Positions 62,882 through 64,000 of a stretch of 64,000 bases of DNA are shown here, one piece after another; positions within the stretch are counted from its first letter, which is position 1, and the number at the start of each line of letters is the position of its first letter. This stretch comes from Actinomycetales bacterium (GTDB taxonomy: Bacteria > Actinomycetota > Actinomycetes > Actinomycetales > Actinomycetaceae). The stretch is taken from the NCBI GenBank assembly GCA_015655375.1, contig JAATFD010000036.1:1-64000 (forward strand), given 5' to 3'. Made by a program: the position numbers and the translations under genes. The notes beneath the pieces are model-generated. The model made no database searches. It was not told the DNA's origin and saw nothing but the letters and a program-made list of their open reading frames with translations.

Positions 62882-64000
62882 TCCGAAGGGATTCCTCACG
62901 GTCCGCGAGCGCGAGCTCCCGGCCAGCCGTCCGGTCCCCGTGCGCATACGTGACTTCAAGGAGGTCTACGAGGAGCAAGAACGCGGCATTGTCGAACGTC
63001 AGGCGGGCCGGTGCATGGATTGCGGGACCCCGTTCTGCCACTCGGCCTGCCCCTTGAGCAATCTGATTCCGGAGTGGAACACGCTCGCGTGGCGGGGAGA
63101 CTGGCGCGGGGCAATCGAGCGCTTGCACTCGACGAACAACTTCCCTGACTTCACGGGACGTCTGTGCCCGGCGCCCTGCGAGTCAGCCTGCGTGCTGTCG
63201 ATCAATCAGCCCGCTGTGACGATCAAGAACGTCGAACACACGACGATCGACACGGCCTTCGAAAACGGATGGGTCACGCCTCAGATCCCGCAGCGGCTGA
63301 CCGGCTACACCGTGGCCGTCGTCGGATCGGGTCCCTCGGGACTCGCCGCCGCCCAGCAGCTGACCCGCGCTGGGCATACCGTCGCTGTCTTCGAGCGGGC
63401 GGACGCGGCGGGCGGCCTCCTGCGTTATGGCATCCCGGAATTCAAGATGGAGAAGGCTGTTCTTGACCGACGTCTCGACCAGATGCGCGCGGAAGGCACT
63501 CGCTTCCACACGGGTGTCGATGTCGGGGGGGACATCACGGGCCCCGACCTCCTTGAGCGCTTCGACGCGGTCGTCATGACGACCGGTGCAACGGTCGGAC
63601 GGGAACTGCGGGTGCCCGGACGGGAGTTGTCCGGGATCTACCAGGCGGTCGATTATCTGACTCGTTCCACCAAGCACGTCCACGGCAATCCCTCCGCGGA
63701 TTGGGTGTCGGCGGAAGGCAAAGACGTCATTGTCATCGGTGGCGGGGACACCGGCTCGGACTGCCTCGGCACGGCGATCCGTCAGGGCGCAAATTCTGTG
63801 ACAAGTCTGGAGATCATGCCGCAGCCGCCAACCGAACGTCGTACCTCCGACCCCTGGCCGACGTTCCCGCGACTGTTGCGGATCTCGTCATCACATGAGG
63901 AAGGCGGAGAGACCCTATACTCAGCTTCCACTGTCGAGTTCGTCGGTGACGAGGACGATCGCGTGGCACAGCTGCGTCTGACCGAGGTCTCGATGGTCGA
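62874..64000 (+). CDS. gltD: Glutamate synthase small subunit (partial, runs off the window)
   Basis: The first 375 codons of the NADPH-oxidising partner of gltB. Two cysteine clusters bind 4Fe-4S: CMDCGTPFCHSACP (near residue 47) and CPAPCESACV (near 98). FAD-binding VAVVGSGPSGLAAAQQL (near 147) and NADPH-binding VIVIGGGDTGSDCLG (near 287) follow. The ATG at 62874 overlaps the gltB stop by 8 nt, so expression is coupled. The frame is open to base 64000; about 100 residues are missing at the end. Confidence 0.95.
   Translation, partial: MADPKGFLTVRERELPASRPVPVRIRDFKEVYEEQERGIVERQAGRCMDCGTPFCHSACPLSNLIPEWNTLAWRGDWRGAIERLHSTNNFPDFTGRLCPAPCESACVLSINQPAVTIKNVEHTTIDTAFENGWVTPQIPQRLTGYTVAVVGSGPSGLAAAQQLTRAGHTVAVFERADAAGGLLRYGIPEFKMEKAVLDRRLDQMRAEGTRFHTGVDVGGDITGPDLLERFDAVVMTTGATVGRELRVPGRELSGIYQAVDYLTRSTKHVHGNPSADWVSAEGKDVIVIGGGDTGSDCLGTAIRQGANSVTSLEIMPQPPTERRTSDPWPTFPRLLRISSSHEEGGETLYSASTVEFVGDEDDRVAQLRLTEVSMV

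Overview
The window is a high-GC, densely coded actinobacterial chromosome segment, read as a member of the Actinomycetaceae or a close relative. The evidence for this is the complete pupylation cluster (ARC ATPase, Dop, Pup, PafA) without any 20S proteasome genes, the mixed his-trp operon, the polA-rpsA-coaE-uvrB-uvrA arrangement, an ANTAR response regulator, and many start codons placed 6-7 nt behind a TANNNT hexamer (leaderless-type promoters). The genus cannot be named from sequence reading alone. No prophage, insertion sequence, integrase or CRISPR array was seen.

Layout. 1-11.7 kb: the 3' end of an error-prone DNA polymerase (dnaE2), an AI-2E family permease, two HAD hydrolases, a MarR regulator, tRNA-Leu(GAG), a DsbA/FrnE-like oxidoreductase, a GNAT-MazG fusion, a decayed M3 peptidase gene, a flavin disulfide-type oxidoreductase, an aldo/keto reductase, uppP and a RecB-type nuclease. 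11.8-18.8 kb: trmI and the pupylation cluster ending in a membrane-anchored FKBP protein. 18.8-27.3 kb: hisF-hisI-trpE-trpC-trpB-trpA-lgt, then pyk. 27.3-33.3 kb: the most unusual stretch, with a small orphan gene, a peptidase E gene, and a divergent operon of OPT peptide transporter, AroM-family protein, Asp/Glu-racemase-like protein and DUF1177 protein. 33.3-40.6 kb: ANTAR regulator, a class I tRNA with a leucine (CAA) anticodon, thioesterase, polA, rpsA and a coaE with an extra N-terminal domain. 40.6-52.4 kb: an alpha-glucosidase gene broken by one stop codon, uvrB, a Mn2+ (yybP-ykoY) riboswitch in front of terC, a CtpE-like P-type ATPase, a YciI protein, an alpha/beta hydrolase and uvrA. 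52.5-64 kb: two tandem acyl-CoA synthetases, glnA, and divergent gltB-gltD running off the window.

How the genes work together. The glnA/gltBD block is the ammonia assimilation route; his/trp genes make histidine and tryptophan, while trpD, trpG and trpF are not in the window. uvrA, uvrB, polA and dnaE2 serve DNA repair. TerC and the ATPase probably handle metal ions under control of the riboswitch. ARC, Dop, Pup and PafA tag proteins, but the ATPase lacks the usual proteasome-docking tail. The peptidase E and OPT/AroM/racemase/DUF1177 group looks like a dedicated system for taking up and breaking down an acidic peptide or related compound, and is the best candidate here for an undescribed pathway. 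Two genes (an M3 peptidase and a GH13 glucosidase) are broken, which suggests ongoing loss of catabolic functions.
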